A DNA stretch of 64,000 bases from Halorientalis marina (GTDB taxonomy: Archaea > Halobacteriota > Halobacteria > Halobacteriales > Haloarculaceae): positions 3,472,001 through 3,536,000 of the forward strand of contig NZ_CP095487.1 in assembly GCF_023028345.1 (NCBI RefSeq), in the 5' to 3' direction. The notes below the pieces were generated by a model. The model ran no database searches, was not told the origin of the DNA, and saw only the letters and a list, made by a program, of their open reading frames with translations. Position 1 is the first letter of the stretch, and every line of letters begins with the position of its first letter. This document shows, in pieces, positions 50,095-59,454 of this stretch. The translations under genes and the position numbers were made by a program.

Positions 50095-50778
50095 TCAGTA
50101 GTAGAACAGCGCGACGACGAGACAGCAGGCGGTGACGACGTAGGTGACTGGCCCCCAGTCGATGGCGGTGAGTTCCGCGGCGTAGAACAGGGTCCCGACA
50201 GTCGGGAGGACGCCACCGACGGTGAACAGTTGCGTCCGTCGGAGTGCCTGTCCGGAAGTGCGGCGCCAGTGGCCGACGAACAGCGCGATGGCGGCGAACG
50301 ACAGCGCCAGCGAGTACAGCGCGTGGATGTAGTACCACGGGCCGTAGGTCATCGTCAGGCGCGCGAGGTCGCCGGTGGTCGTCATCTCGGCGCTCGCGCG
50401 GACCAGTCCGTGTACCCCGAGGTAATTCGTCCACACCAGGACGTTCGTGAGGACGGGGACCACCGCTAGCACGGCGACGTTCCGGCGAGTCACCAGGTCC
50501 GCGCGTCCGGTGTACTGGAGTGCGAAGACGATGAACGCGAGCGTGACGAGGCTCGGCCCGGCGAAGCGGAGCGTGTTCCAGAACAGCGCCTGCCCGAGGA
50601 CGGTACTCGCGAGCTGGAGCGCGTAACTCCCGGCCCAGACGACGATCGCACCGAACAACCCGAGCATCGTGTACGCTCCCTTCTGGGAGCGCTGTGTCAG
50701 GGTTACTGCGAACAGTCCCGCGACGATGAGCGCCGTGATTCCCAGCGGAATGGTGTACGGCGTCGATTGCCAACTCAT
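50095..50778 (-). pseudogene. Histidine kinase 7TM sensor domain, truncated
   Basis: From ATG 50778 the frame encodes 227 residues with seven membrane helices, matching the N-terminal 7TM module of haloarchaeal sensor kinases (HisKA_7TM type; Y-T-G-R-A-D-L-V-T-R-R-N near 95). It stops right after the last helix (F-Y-Y). The PAS, HisKA and HATPase domains normally following are missing. It may still make a membrane protein, but kinase function is gone. A deletion that also cut the convergent methyltransferase is the simplest cause. Confidence 0.65.
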
Positions 50779-50854
50779 AGTACTGCATCCTCGACGAGAG
50801 GCGCTGGTAACGGTTCGAGACGTATCAGTGAACGATAGAGAACAGGCAATTAGT

Positions 50855-51460
50855 TCATTCGAGACGGGCCGCGACGGCGTCACGGTCAGCGGGCGTGTCG
50901 ACGTTCGTCGCCCACCCGTCGAGGGGGACGGTCTCGACGGTGCCGCCGGCCGCGAGGAGGTCATCGATGGCAGGGGTGAGTTCGTACTCGCCGGTCGAGG
51001 CCGAGTCGACCGGCCGGCAGGCCTCGAAGACCGCCGGGGAGAAGGCGTAGAAGCCACGCGGGACGGTCGCCGACGGCGGGTCGTCGGGTTTCTCCACGAG
51101 ACCGGTCACGCGGCCCGCGTCGTCGAGCTCGATGACGCCCGCCCGGACGGCTTCCTCGCGCGGGACGTCCTCCGCGAGCAGTGTCACGTCGGCGCCGGTG
51201 GCGTGGTGACGCTCCGGAACCGCCGCGAGGTCGGCGTCGAACACGTTGTCGCCGTTCATCGCGAGGAAGTCGCCGTCGCCGGCGGGGCCGTCGGCGGCCG
51301 CGGGTCCGCCGTTCGCTCCCGCCGGGGCGGCCGCGCTCGCGAGCGGTTCGTCGCCGGTCGTCGCGTACAGTTCGACGTCGTCGGCGAAGTGTTCGGCGAG
51401 CGCCTCCGCGATGGCCTGGGCCTCACCTTCCGTCGTGTCGGGGTCGACGCGTATCCGCAT
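50855..51460 (-). CDS. Chimeric protein: small-protein N-terminus fused to a nucleotidyltransferase C-terminus
   Basis: ATG 51460 opens a 201-residue frame. Residues 1 to about 45 form a compact domain unrelated to nucleotidyltransferases. An Ala/Gly/Pro-rich linker (about 45-65) follows. From about 66 on the sequence is the second part of a sugar-phosphate nucleotidyltransferase (F-L-A-M-N-G-D-N-V-F, V-E-K-P-D, G-F-Y-A-F-S-P). The N-terminal G-x-G-T-R-L-R-P-L-T signature of about 95 residues is absent, so catalysis is not expected. This looks like two genes fused by deletion. It overlaps the upstream acyl-CoA dehydrogenase stop. Confidence 0.6.
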   Translation of the reverse strand: MRIRVDPDTTEGEAQAIAEALAEHFADDVELYATTGDEPLASAAAPAGANGGPAAADGPAGDGDFLAMNGDNVFDADLAAVPERHHATGADVTLLAEDVPREEAVRAGVIELDDAGRVTGLVEKPDDPPSATVPRGFYAFSPAVFEACRPVDSASTGEYELTPAIDDLLAAGGTVETVPLDGWATNVDTPADRDAVAARLE

Positions 51461-52677
51461 TAGTAGGATTTGGGGAAGCCGAGTTCCTGGCTGATGTGGT
51501 TGTAGGCCATCTGCTGGGTGACCGGTGCCAGGCGGGTGAGGTTGATCTCGCGCCACCACCGCTCGACGTCGTACTCCTTCGCGTAGCCCCAGCCGCCGAA
51601 GGCCTGCATCGACTGCTTGACGGCCTCGATGCCCGCCTCGACGGCCGTCGCCTTCGCGACGTTGGACTCGTAGCCACAGGGCTCGCCCTGGTCGAACAGC
51701 CACTCGGCCTTCTGTCGCATCAGTGCCGCCGTCTCCATCCGCGTGTACGCCTTCGTGATGGGGAAGGAAACGGCCTGGTGCTCGCCGACGGGGCGCCCGA
51801 ACACCTCGCGGTCGTTCGCGTACTCGATGGCCTTCTCGGCGGCGAGTCTGCCGATGCCCGTCCCCGCGGCCGCGAAGCCGATGCGTTCGGGGTTGAGCAT
51901 GTCCACGAGCGCCCACCAGCCGTCGTCCTCCTGCCCGAGCAGGTCGTCCTCGTGGACGCGCACGTCCTCGAAGAAGACCTCACAGGACTTCGAGTAGTTG
52001 ATGGCGTGTTTCTCGATGGGCGACACCGAGATGCCCGGACTGTCCATGTCGACGATGAAGAGGCTAATCCCGTCGGTCCCCTTCTCCACCTCGTCGCGGG
52101 GCGTGGTTCGGGTGACGAGGACCATGTTGTCCGCGCGGTCCGAGAAAGTGATCCACGCCTTCTGCCCGTTGATGACGTACTCGTCGCCCTCCTCAGAAGC
52201 CGTGGCTTCTGTGGGGTCAGCCGAGGTTTCCTCGGCGGAGTCTTTCTCCGCGCGTGTCGTTACGTTCAGCGTGTTCGTCCCCGCTTCGGGTTCGGTGATG
52301 CCGATGGAGAAGTTCCGCTGGCCGGTCGCGATGTCGGGCAGGTACCGCTCTTTCTGCTCGTCGGTACCGTTCTCGCGGATGCCGATTGCGGCCATCCCGC
52401 CGGTGAGGACGAGATACCAGGTGCCGGCCATGCCACAGCCCTCGGCACACAGCGTCTCCATCGCCAGGCCCATCTCGGCCATGCCCATCCCGGCGCCCTC
52501 GTACTCCTCGGGAACGAGTAGGCCGTGAAAGCCCGCGTCGGCGAGTTCGTCCCAGAAGCCCTGGGCGAACTCCCCGGCTTCCTCTTTCTCGCGCCAGTAC
52601 GCCGGTCCGTACTCGGCCGCCACGTCCGCGGCCGTCGAGCGGATCATTGACCGTTCCTGTGTGGTTTCGAAGTTCAT
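51460..52677 (-). CDS. Acyl-CoA dehydrogenase with an in-frame palindromic insertion
   Basis: I chose ATG 52677 (405 residues). The FAD/acyl-CoA segments are typical: I-G-I-T-E-P-E-A-G-T (about 126-135), W-I-T-F-S, G-R-P-V-G-E-H-Q-A-V (about 315), and Q-A-F-G-G-W-G-Y (about 368-375). Residues about 144-164 are an acidic Ser/Glu/Ala/Thr insert not expected in the family, and its DNA (52194-52250) is three perfect hairpins in a row. The insert lies in a surface loop before D-E-Y-V-I-N-G and keeps the frame, so activity may survive. The fused downstream ORF starts on its stop codon. Confidence 0.85.
   Translation of the reverse strand: MNFETTQERSMIRSTAADVAAEYGPAYWREKEEAGEFAQGFWDELADAGFHGLLVPEEYEGAGMGMAEMGLAMETLCAEGCGMAGTWYLVLTGGMAAIGIRENGTDEQKERYLPDIATGQRNFSIGITEPEAGTNTLNVTTRAEKDSAEETSADPTEATASEEGDEYVINGQKAWITFSDRADNMVLVTRTTPRDEVEKGTDGISLFIVDMDSPGISVSPIEKHAINYSKSCEVFFEDVRVHEDDLLGQEDDGWWALVDMLNPERIGFAAAGTGIGRLAAEKAIEYANDREVFGRPVGEHQAVSFPITKAYTRMETAALMRQKAEWLFDQGEPCGYESNVAKATAVEAGIEAVKQSMQAFGGWGYAKEYDVERWWREINLTRLAPVTQQMAYNHISQELGFPKSY
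52194..52250. repeat. Three tandem hairpins inside the acyl-CoA dehydrogenase gene
   Basis: CAGAAGCC-GT-GGCTTCTG (52194-52211), GCCGAGG-TTT-CCTCGGC (52220-52236) and CGGAG-TCTTT-CTCCG (52236-52250) are consecutive perfect inverted repeats. The style matches the intergenic hairpin cluster at 10231-10541. The block contributes about 19 in-frame codons. Confidence 0.7.
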
Positions 52678-52873
52678 ACTCGTTCCTGAGAGTTCCACGA
52701 TGGTGAACCCGGCGGCGGTCGGCGTACACGTCCCGGCCGGGTAGATGGTGCCGAGTACCGATACCCTCGCCGGCCCTATAGTTTGCCCCGAGCGACCGGG
52801 GCGGTATTTGAACCGCGCGCGGTTGGCGGGCGACAACACGGGGTTTCACGGTGGGTGGCGCCGTGCCACGGGC

Positions 52874-53479
<606 letters not shown>

Positions 53480-53495
53480 CCCGCCCCGCGCCCGC

Positions 53496-53870
53496 TCACG
53501 TCGACCGATCACGCCACAGGAGGCCGAGCAACAGAGCGACCAGGACGACCTGCACCGCCTTGTCGACGTAGCCGACGGGCGTGTAGGCACCCGCCTTGAC
53601 GACGTACCACAGCGGAATCTGGACCCCGGTGTAGACCACGCCGACGGCGTACAGCAGTCGCCGCCGGTACCCGACGAGAAAGAGCGCCAGCGCGCCGAAA
53701 AAGCCGACGCCAGCGATCAGGACCGGCGGTGCGCCCTCCACGACCCCCGCGTACAGGTGCAAAACGCCAGTCACAGCCACCAGTACGACCGCGGTCCAGT
53801 GTTCCGCTCCCAGCGACGCCGTCTCGATCAGTCCCGCTTCCGAGCCAGCATCGTGTTGTTGTGTGCTCAC
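53496..53870 (-). CDS. Four-helix membrane protein (DUF7475-like)
   Basis: GTG 53870 lies 27 bp after a TATATT element on this strand, so a leaderless 124-residue start is preferred over ATG 53909. Four hydrophobic helices fill residues about 25-120, with H-L-Y-A-G-V and a G-Y-R-R-R-L-L-Y-A loop. I recall a haloarchaeal DUF with this layout (DUF7475); no function is known. Confidence 0.55.
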   Translation of the reverse strand: MSTQQHDAGSEAGLIETASLGAEHWTAVVLVAVTGVLHLYAGVVEGAPPVLIAGVGFFGALALFLVGYRRRLLYAVGVVYTGVQIPLWYVVKAGAYTPVGYVDKAVQVVLVALLLGLLWRDRST

Positions 53871-53999
53871 ACAGCAATCGTCCACTCGTGGAGGTATATT
53901 GGGTTCCATCGCTCTCAGAAAGTCGGAAGAGCCGAAAGCGATATTGTTCTCTGTTCACACTGCTATAAACTACTATCGAGACGGGCGACTGGATGAGTT

Positions 54000-55010
54000 C
54001 TATTCCGAGACCTTCACCAGCTGTTTGCCGATGTTGACGCCCTCGAACAGGCCGAAGAAGGCGTCGGGCATGTTCTCGAAGCCCTCGGTGACGGTCTCCT
54101 TGTACTGCACGTCGCCGCTCTGGACCCACCCCGCCAGTCGCTCGGTGGCCTTCCGGAAGTGCGGCTGGAAGTCGCTGACGATGAACCCTTCGACGCGGGC
54201 CTTCTTCTGGACGAGCGTCGTCAGCTTCCGGGGGCCGGTCGGCAGTTCCGTCGCGTTGTACAGCGAGATCTGCCCGCAGACCGCGACCCGTGCGAACTCG
54301 TTGAGGTTGGCGAAGGCGGCGTCGGTGATCGGGCCGCCGACGTTGTCGTAGTACACGTCGACGCCCTCCGGACAGGCCTCCGCGACCGCGGCACGGAGGT
54401 TCTCGGTCTCCTTGTAGTTGATCGCGTCGTCGAAGCCGAGTTCGCCGGTGAGCCAGTCGGTCTTCTCCTCGGCACCGGCGATCCCGACGACCCGACAGCC
54501 GTTGAGCTTGCCGATCTGGCCGGCGACGGAGCCGACCGCGCCCGCCGCCCCCGAAATCAGGACGGTGTCGCCGGGTTCGGGCTCGGCCACGTCGAGCATC
54601 CCGAAGTAGGCGGTGCGGCCGGGCATCCCCAGCACGCCCAGTGCCGTCGAGACGGGGGCGAGGTCGGGGTCGACCGGCTGGAGCGCGTCGCCGTCGGCGG
54701 TCGCGTACTCCGCCCACAGGAGTTCGCCGGTCGCCATGTCGCCGGACTCGAAGCGCGGGTGGTTCGACTCGACGACCTCGCCGACGACGCCGGCTTTCAT
54801 CGGCTCGCCCACGTCCCACGGCTCGGCGTAGGACTCGGCGTCGCGCATCCGGCCGCGCATGTACGGGTCCACCGAGAGGTACCGCGATTCGACGAGGACC
54901 TCGCCCGGTCCGGGGTCGGGGACGTCGGCTTCGACCAGTTCGAAGTTCTCCATCGTCGGTTCGCCGGTCGGACGGCTCGCGAGGTGCCACTGCCGATTGG
55001 TATCCGTCAT
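54000..55010 (-). CDS. NADP-dependent MDR oxidoreductase (leukotriene B4 12-hydroxydehydrogenase-like)
   Basis: I chose ATG 55010 (336 residues). The N-terminal S-V-D-P-Y-M-R-G-R-M, M-P-G-R-T-A-Y-F-G (about 128-136), the Rossmann V-L-I-S-G-A-A-G-A-V-G-S (about 148-159) and Y-Y-D-N-V-G-G (about 218-224) are the signature of the zinc-free MDR branch that reduces activated double bonds (prostaglandin/alkenal reductases, curcumin reductase). It is in the same direction as the OYE gene, 49 bp downstream of it, suggesting an enone-reduction pair. Confidence 0.85.
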   Translation of the reverse strand: MTDTNRQWHLASRPTGEPTMENFELVEADVPDPGPGEVLVESRYLSVDPYMRGRMRDAESYAEPWDVGEPMKAGVVGEVVESNHPRFESGDMATGELLWAEYATADGDALQPVDPDLAPVSTALGVLGMPGRTAYFGMLDVAEPEPGDTVLISGAAGAVGSVAGQIGKLNGCRVVGIAGAEEKTDWLTGELGFDDAINYKETENLRAAVAEACPEGVDVYYDNVGGPITDAAFANLNEFARVAVCGQISLYNATELPTGPRKLTTLVQKKARVEGFIVSDFQPHFRKATERLAGWVQSGDVQYKETVTEGFENMPDAFFGLFEGVNIGKQLVKVSE

Positions 55011-55059
55011 CCCACGGGGGAACGAGCGGGGGCCGAATGAGGTTTCGGGTCCCGGAGCC

Positions 55060-56160
55060 TCAGAACGCCCGCCAGTACTGGCGAGGGACGTCCACGTCGT
55101 CCAGCCGGTCCAGTTCCTGCGCGGCGTGGAGCGTGAAGTAGGGGTCCCGGAGGTGCTCGCGGCCGAGGATGGCGAGGTCGGCCCGACCGGTCCGGACCAA
55201 GGCGTCGGCCTGCTCCGGTGCGGTGATGCCCCCGACGGCACCGACGCGGATGTCCGAGTCGGTCTCCTCGGTGACCCGCTGGGCGTATGGCACCTGGTAG
55301 CCCGGGCCGGTGTCGGGTACCTGCTGGTCGGGGTGGATGGCCCCCGCGCTCACGTCGACGAGGTCGACGCCGTGGGCGGCGATGCGGTCGGCGAAGCGGA
55401 CGGACTGGTCGACGGTCCAGGACTCGCGGTCCGGGAGCCAGTCGGTCGCGGAGATGCGGACGAACAGCGGCTTCTCGTCGGGCCAGACCTCGCGGACGGC
55501 GTCGATGACCTCCAGCGGGTACCGGATGCGGCTCGCGAAGTCGCCGCCGTACTCGTCGTCCCGGTCGTTGGTCACCGGCGAGAGGAACTCGTGGAGGAGG
55601 TAGCCGTGAGCGGCGTGGACCTCCGCGATTTCGAACCCGGCCTCGTCGGCCCGGCGGGCGGCGTCGGCGAAGGCTCCCCGGACGGTCGCGAGGTCCTCGG
55701 CGTCCATCGCGCGGGTCGGCGGCGCGTCGGCGTCCGCGTAGGGCCACGGCTCTGCCGAGGGCGCGATGGCCTCCCAGCCGCCCTCGTCGGGTTGGAGCGG
55801 GTCGTGGCCGTCGGCGGGCCGGGTGGTCGCGGCCTTCCGGCCGGCGTGGGCCAGCTGGATGCCAGGGAGACTGCCCTGCTCGCGGACGAAGTCAGTGATG
55901 TCCGCGAGCGCGTCGGCGTGCTCGTCGCTCCAGATACCGAGGTCCTCCGGGGAGATGCGCCCGCGTGCCTCGACGGCGGTAGCCTCGCTCATGACGATGC
56001 CGGCGCCGCCGACGGCGCGGGAGGTGAGATGCTGGAAGTGCCAGTCCGTCGCGAGGCCGTCGCGGGCCGCACAGGAGTACTGACACATCGGCGAGACCAT
56101 CACGCGGTTGGGCGACTCGGCGTCGGACAGCGAGAGAGGGGTGAACAGATCGGCGCTCAT
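55060..56160 (-). CDS. Old yellow enzyme family NADH:flavin oxidoreductase (YqjM-like)
   Basis: I chose ATG 56160 (366 residues); ATG 56169 is also possible. The short length, the S-P-M-C-Q-Y-S near residue 22 (Cys and Tyr of the YqjM class), Q-L-A-H-A-G-R-K-A (about 101-109), H-A-A-H-G-Y-L-L-H-E-F-L-S-P (about 165-178) and a C-terminal G-R-E-H/R-D-P segment define the thermophilic-like OYE branch. It uses FMN and NAD(P)H to reduce activated alkenes. It is likely co-transcribed with the MDR reductase downstream. A pseudogene of the same superfamily lies at 22956-23320. Confidence 0.88.
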   Translation of the reverse strand: MSADLFTPLSLSDAESPNRVMVSPMCQYSCAARDGLATDWHFQHLTSRAVGGAGIVMSEATAVEARGRISPEDLGIWSDEHADALADITDFVREQGSLPGIQLAHAGRKAATTRPADGHDPLQPDEGGWEAIAPSAEPWPYADADAPPTRAMDAEDLATVRGAFADAARRADEAGFEIAEVHAAHGYLLHEFLSPVTNDRDDEYGGDFASRIRYPLEVIDAVREVWPDEKPLFVRISATDWLPDRESWTVDQSVRFADRIAAHGVDLVDVSAGAIHPDQQVPDTGPGYQVPYAQRVTEETDSDIRVGAVGGITAPEQADALVRTGRADLAILGREHLRDPYFTLHAAQELDRLDDVDVPRQYWRAF

Positions 56161-56375
56161 CGTCGTCACCAGGCGACCCCCGGCCTAACGCCCGGCGTTC
56201 GCGGCGAGACGGGCCGCTATCCCGGACGCGCTCGGGCCCCGTCGCGCCCGCCCGTCAGTCCGCCCCGACCGCCGGGCGGCGCGTCGTTTCGCGCCCGTCC
56301 GGCGTTGATATATCCCGTCGGTGCGAGAACCCGAGAGCCGCGTTTATGTCGGCTCGCGTCCACGATACGGGCGAG

Positions 56376-56738
56376 ATGGGTGGGTCCGACTCGGCGGCCG
56401 GAGAGGGGGACGTGTCGCTCGTCTGGCGCGTCGAGCGGCGACTCCCCGAATCCCACGCCGTCCTCTGGACGGTGGTCGTCGTCGCCTCGGCGCTGGACGT
56501 GGTGACGACCATCGCCGGGCTCGGCCTGGGCGTCGAGGAGGGCAACGCCGTCGCCCGGGCCTTCCTCGCGACCTACGGGACGCCCGGGATCGGGATGCTC
56601 AAACTCGTCGCGCTGGTCGTCCTCGTGGTCACGTGGGCGGTCCTGCCCGACCGCCTGGCCGAGCGCGCGCTGGCCGGCTTCGCCGTCGTCTCGGTCGTCG
56701 TGGTCGGACTCAACACGCTGACGCTGGCGGGGCTGTGA
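56376..56738 (+). CDS. DUF5658-like membrane protein
   Basis: I prefer ATG 56376 (120 residues) over 56346 because a CGTTTATG box at about 56340 fits a leaderless start near 56370. Three helices lie at about 30-50, 70-90 and 98-118. L-D-V-V-T-T-I-A-G-L-G-L-G-V-E-E-G-N is the motif of the small DUF5658 family. Function is unknown. It precedes the MFS gene by about 120 bp. Confidence 0.6.
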   Translation: MGGSDSAAGEGDVSLVWRVERRLPESHAVLWTVVVVASALDVVTTIAGLGLGVEEGNAVARAFLATYGTPGIGMLKLVALVVLVVTWAVLPDRLAERALAGFAVVSVVVVGLNTLTLAGL

Positions 56739-56862
56739 CGCGGGCGGGGTGTGGCGGCCGTGACGCGGGCGTGGGTGAGCATGGAGCGCGCGGGCGTGGG
56801 ACTCCGCCACACGGCCGCGCGGACCCGAGCCACACAAGTACGGGCCGTTCCAGACACGGGGC

Positions 56863-58080
56863 GTGAGCACCCACGACGAGCGGCTGTTCGCGGGCTACGG
56901 CGGGCGGATGCTGGTCAGCCTCGCGGTCGCGTGGGCGACCCTCCAGTTCGGCCGCTTCCTGCTCTCGCCGCTGTTGCCGGCCATCATCGACGACCTCGGC
57001 ATTACGAAGGTCGCCGCCGGGGTCGCGCTCGGGGCCTTTCAGGGCATCTACGCACTCACGCAGTTCCCGAGCGGCCGGCTCTCCGACCGGTTCACGCGAG
57101 CGTCGCTGATCGTCCCCGGGCTCGGGACGCTGGCCGTCGGCTTCCTCGTCCTCTCCGTCACGGTCTCCTACCCCCTCTTCCTGCTCGCGGCGGTCGTCGT
57201 CGGCGTCGGGAAGGGCCTCTTCGCGGTGCCCTCGCGGGCGCTGCTCTCGGACCTGTTCGTCGCACGCCGCGGGCGGGCACTGGGGCTTTACTCGGCCGGG
57301 ACGGACGTTGGCGGCATCCTCGCGTCGGCGGTCGGGGTGCTCGTGACCGGCGGGGCGGCGGCGTGGCTCCCCCAGGCGGTCACGACGGGGGCGCTTGACT
57401 GGCGGGCGCCGTTCGCCCCGGTCGCCGTCCTGCTCGCGCTGATCGGCGTCGTCTACGTCGTCTGGAACCGCGACGCCTACGAACTCGGGCGGACGGAGAT
57501 CGGGCTGGTCGCGACCGTCCGCCGGCTGGCGACCACCCGCGCCCAGCGGGAGGCGCTGGTCGCGTTCGCGCTCTTCTATTTCGTCATCGGCGCGTGGGTG
57601 AACTTCCTCCCGACCTACCTGACCGAATCGAAGGGATTCTCCGAGTCGCTGGCGGCGGGCCTGTTCGCCGTCGTCTTCCTCGTCGGCATCTGGGCGAAAC
57701 CCCTGGCCGGCGCGGTCTCGGACCGGGTCCCCCGGCGGCCGGTCGCGGTCGTCACCCTGCTCTTTGCCGGTGGGGCGCTCGTGGTCGTCGAGGCCGTCGG
57801 CGGTCTGCTCCCCGTCGTCGCCGCCATCGCCGTCTTCGCGGTCGGCTACAAGGCGCAGTTCCCCATCGCGGACGCCATCCTGCTCGACGCGGCACCGGAC
57901 GAAAACGTCGGCGGCGACCTCGGCGCGGCGCGGGCGCTCTTCCTCGGCGTCGGCGCACTCGGCCCCGTCTATCTCGGGGTCGTCGCCACGGCCGTCTCCT
58001 ACCGGGTGGCCTTCGCCGGCCTCGTGGCCTGCCTGCTCGCGAGCGCGGGCCTGCTGGCACGCGGCGCGCTGCGGGGGTGA
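56863..58080 (+). CDS. MFS transporter
   Basis: GTG 56863 starts a 405-residue protein with about 12 membrane helices. The loop 2-3 motif G-R-L-S-D-R-F-T-R (about 71-79) and a second-half equivalent A-G-A-V-S-D-R-V-P-R-R-P (about 284-295) are the major-facilitator signature. The substrate is unknown; the sequence looks most like haloarchaeal anion- or drug-type permeases. It is not obviously in an operon. Confidence 0.85.
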   Translation: MSTHDERLFAGYGGRMLVSLAVAWATLQFGRFLLSPLLPAIIDDLGITKVAAGVALGAFQGIYALTQFPSGRLSDRFTRASLIVPGLGTLAVGFLVLSVTVSYPLFLLAAVVVGVGKGLFAVPSRALLSDLFVARRGRALGLYSAGTDVGGILASAVGVLVTGGAAAWLPQAVTTGALDWRAPFAPVAVLLALIGVVYVVWNRDAYELGRTEIGLVATVRRLATTRAQREALVAFALFYFVIGAWVNFLPTYLTESKGFSESLAAGLFAVVFLVGIWAKPLAGAVSDRVPRRPVAVVTLLFAGGALVVVEAVGGLLPVVAAIAVFAVGYKAQFPIADAILLDAAPDENVGGDLGAARALFLGVGALGPVYLGVVATAVSYRVAFAGLVACLLASAGLLARGALRG

Positions 58081-58163
58081 CGGACCCGCGTCCGGGACGG
58101 AACCGCAGTCGGGCGGTCGAGTCTCGAAACGACTTTCAGGCTGGTCGAAATATTCGATTGACG

Positions 58164-59357
58164 ATGGTCGAGCGGTCCAGCCCCCGGCGACCGCTGTTGC
58201 TCGTCGCCCTCCTCGTACTGGTGGGTGTCGTCGGCGTCGGACTGCTCGTCGGTGCCACCGGCGGGGAGTCGGTCCGACAGCCGAGCGCCGAGGACGCCGC
58301 GGCACAGCTCCGGAGCCTCGACGGGTTCGCCGCGACCCGGGAAACGGTGATCGAACGCGGCAACGAGACCCACCGGACGGTCGACCGCGTGCATCGCCGG
58401 TTCGGCGACGCGGTCCGGATCGAGCGCCGATCCGGTCCGGGACGTGTCGACCTCGTCGTCGCGAACGCGTCCGGACGGTGGCAGTACGACCGCGACGCGA
58501 ACACGGCCACGTGGTACGACGTGAACGGGAGCGCCGGCGCCGGCTTCGACCGGATCCCGCAGCTACTGGCCCGGCTGAACCGGACGGCCGACGCCGCGGA
58601 CGGGGCGCCGACCCGCGGCGTGTCGCCGCTGCCCGTCGTCCCGGCCGCGGGCGGCAACGCCTCCGTCGACGGCCCCGCGGGCGCGGCGACCGACGGGTAC
58701 GCAGTCAGCTACGAGGGGACCGATACCGTCGGCGGCCGGGATGTGTTCGTCGTCAGCGTGTCTCACGCGGGTGGCGGCGCGACGCCGGTCGCCAACTACA
58801 CACAGACCCTCTGGCTCGACGCCGAGCGGTACGTCCCGCTGAAACGACAGACCGGCTGGACGCAGGGCGGCGAGCGCACCGTCGTCACCGCGACGTACAC
58901 GAACGTCACGTTCGACCCCGAGTTCCCGGCGGAGACCTTCCGGTTCCAACCGCCGACGAACGCCACCGTCGAGCGAGCCGTCGCGCCCGACCAGCAGCGG
59001 TACGGCTCCGTCGTCGCGCTCCGTGCGGCGGCGTCGATGTCGGTGCCGGAGCCGAACCTGCCCGCCGACTTCGTCCTGGCGAGTGCGACCCGGACCGACG
59101 GCGAGCGGGTCACGAGCGTCGGCCTCCGGTACGTCAACGCGACCGCGACGGTCGAGTTCGCGAAGATCGAGCCGGTCTACCGCCCGAGTACGGAGGGCGA
59201 ACGGGTCACGGTCGCCGGCCGGGCGGCCACGTACCGGACGCTCGGCCCGGACCGGTCCGTCGTCTGGACCTGCGACGGCACCCAGTACAAGCTCACGACG
59301 ACCGGCGTCGACCGGGCGGAACTGCTCGCCCTCGCCGACTCCGTCGGCTGTCGGTGA
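58164..59357 (+). CDS. LolA-like secreted/anchored protein
   Basis: ATG 58164 gives 397 residues. Residues about 9-31 form a single N-terminal helix followed by a polar region, so the bulk is probably extracellular. The body has repeated beta-strands with Y-x-Q-T-L-W-L-D (about 213-220), V-T-A-T-Y-T-N-V and F-R-F-x-P-P, as in haloarchaeal outer-membrane-lipoprotein-sorting-like (DUF4367/LolA superfamily) proteins. Potential N-glycosylation sequons (N-x-S/T) are frequent, consistent with export. Ligand unknown. Confidence 0.65.
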   Translation: MVERSSPRRPLLLVALLVLVGVVGVGLLVGATGGESVRQPSAEDAAAQLRSLDGFAATRETVIERGNETHRTVDRVHRRFGDAVRIERRSGPGRVDLVVANASGRWQYDRDANTATWYDVNGSAGAGFDRIPQLLARLNRTADAADGAPTRGVSPLPVVPAAGGNASVDGPAGAATDGYAVSYEGTDTVGGRDVFVVSVSHAGGGATPVANYTQTLWLDAERYVPLKRQTGWTQGGERTVVTATYTNVTFDPEFPAETFRFQPPTNATVERAVAPDQQRYGSVVALRAAASMSVPEPNLPADFVLASATRTDGERVTSVGLRYVNATATVEFAKIEPVYRPSTEGERVTVAGRAATYRTLGPDRSVVWTCDGTQYKLTTTGVDRAELLALADSVGCR

Positions 59358-59405
59358 GCGGCGGCGCGGGCGACCCGGGCCACGCTCACGGCGCTAAAGA
59401 GGATT

Positions 59406-59421
59406 TACTCGTAGTAGAATA
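59406..59421 (+). promoter_or_regulatory. TrmB-like site upstream of gdh
   Basis: TACT-N7-GAATA, one mismatch from the Halobacterium TrmB consensus TACT-N7/8-GAGTA. It ends about 4 bp before a TTTTTA element (59425-59430), which is about 27 bp ahead of the gdh ATG (leaderless). Confidence 0.55.
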
Positions 59422-59454
59422 AACTTTTTAGCCGCGTAGGGCGAAGTCGGTGGT

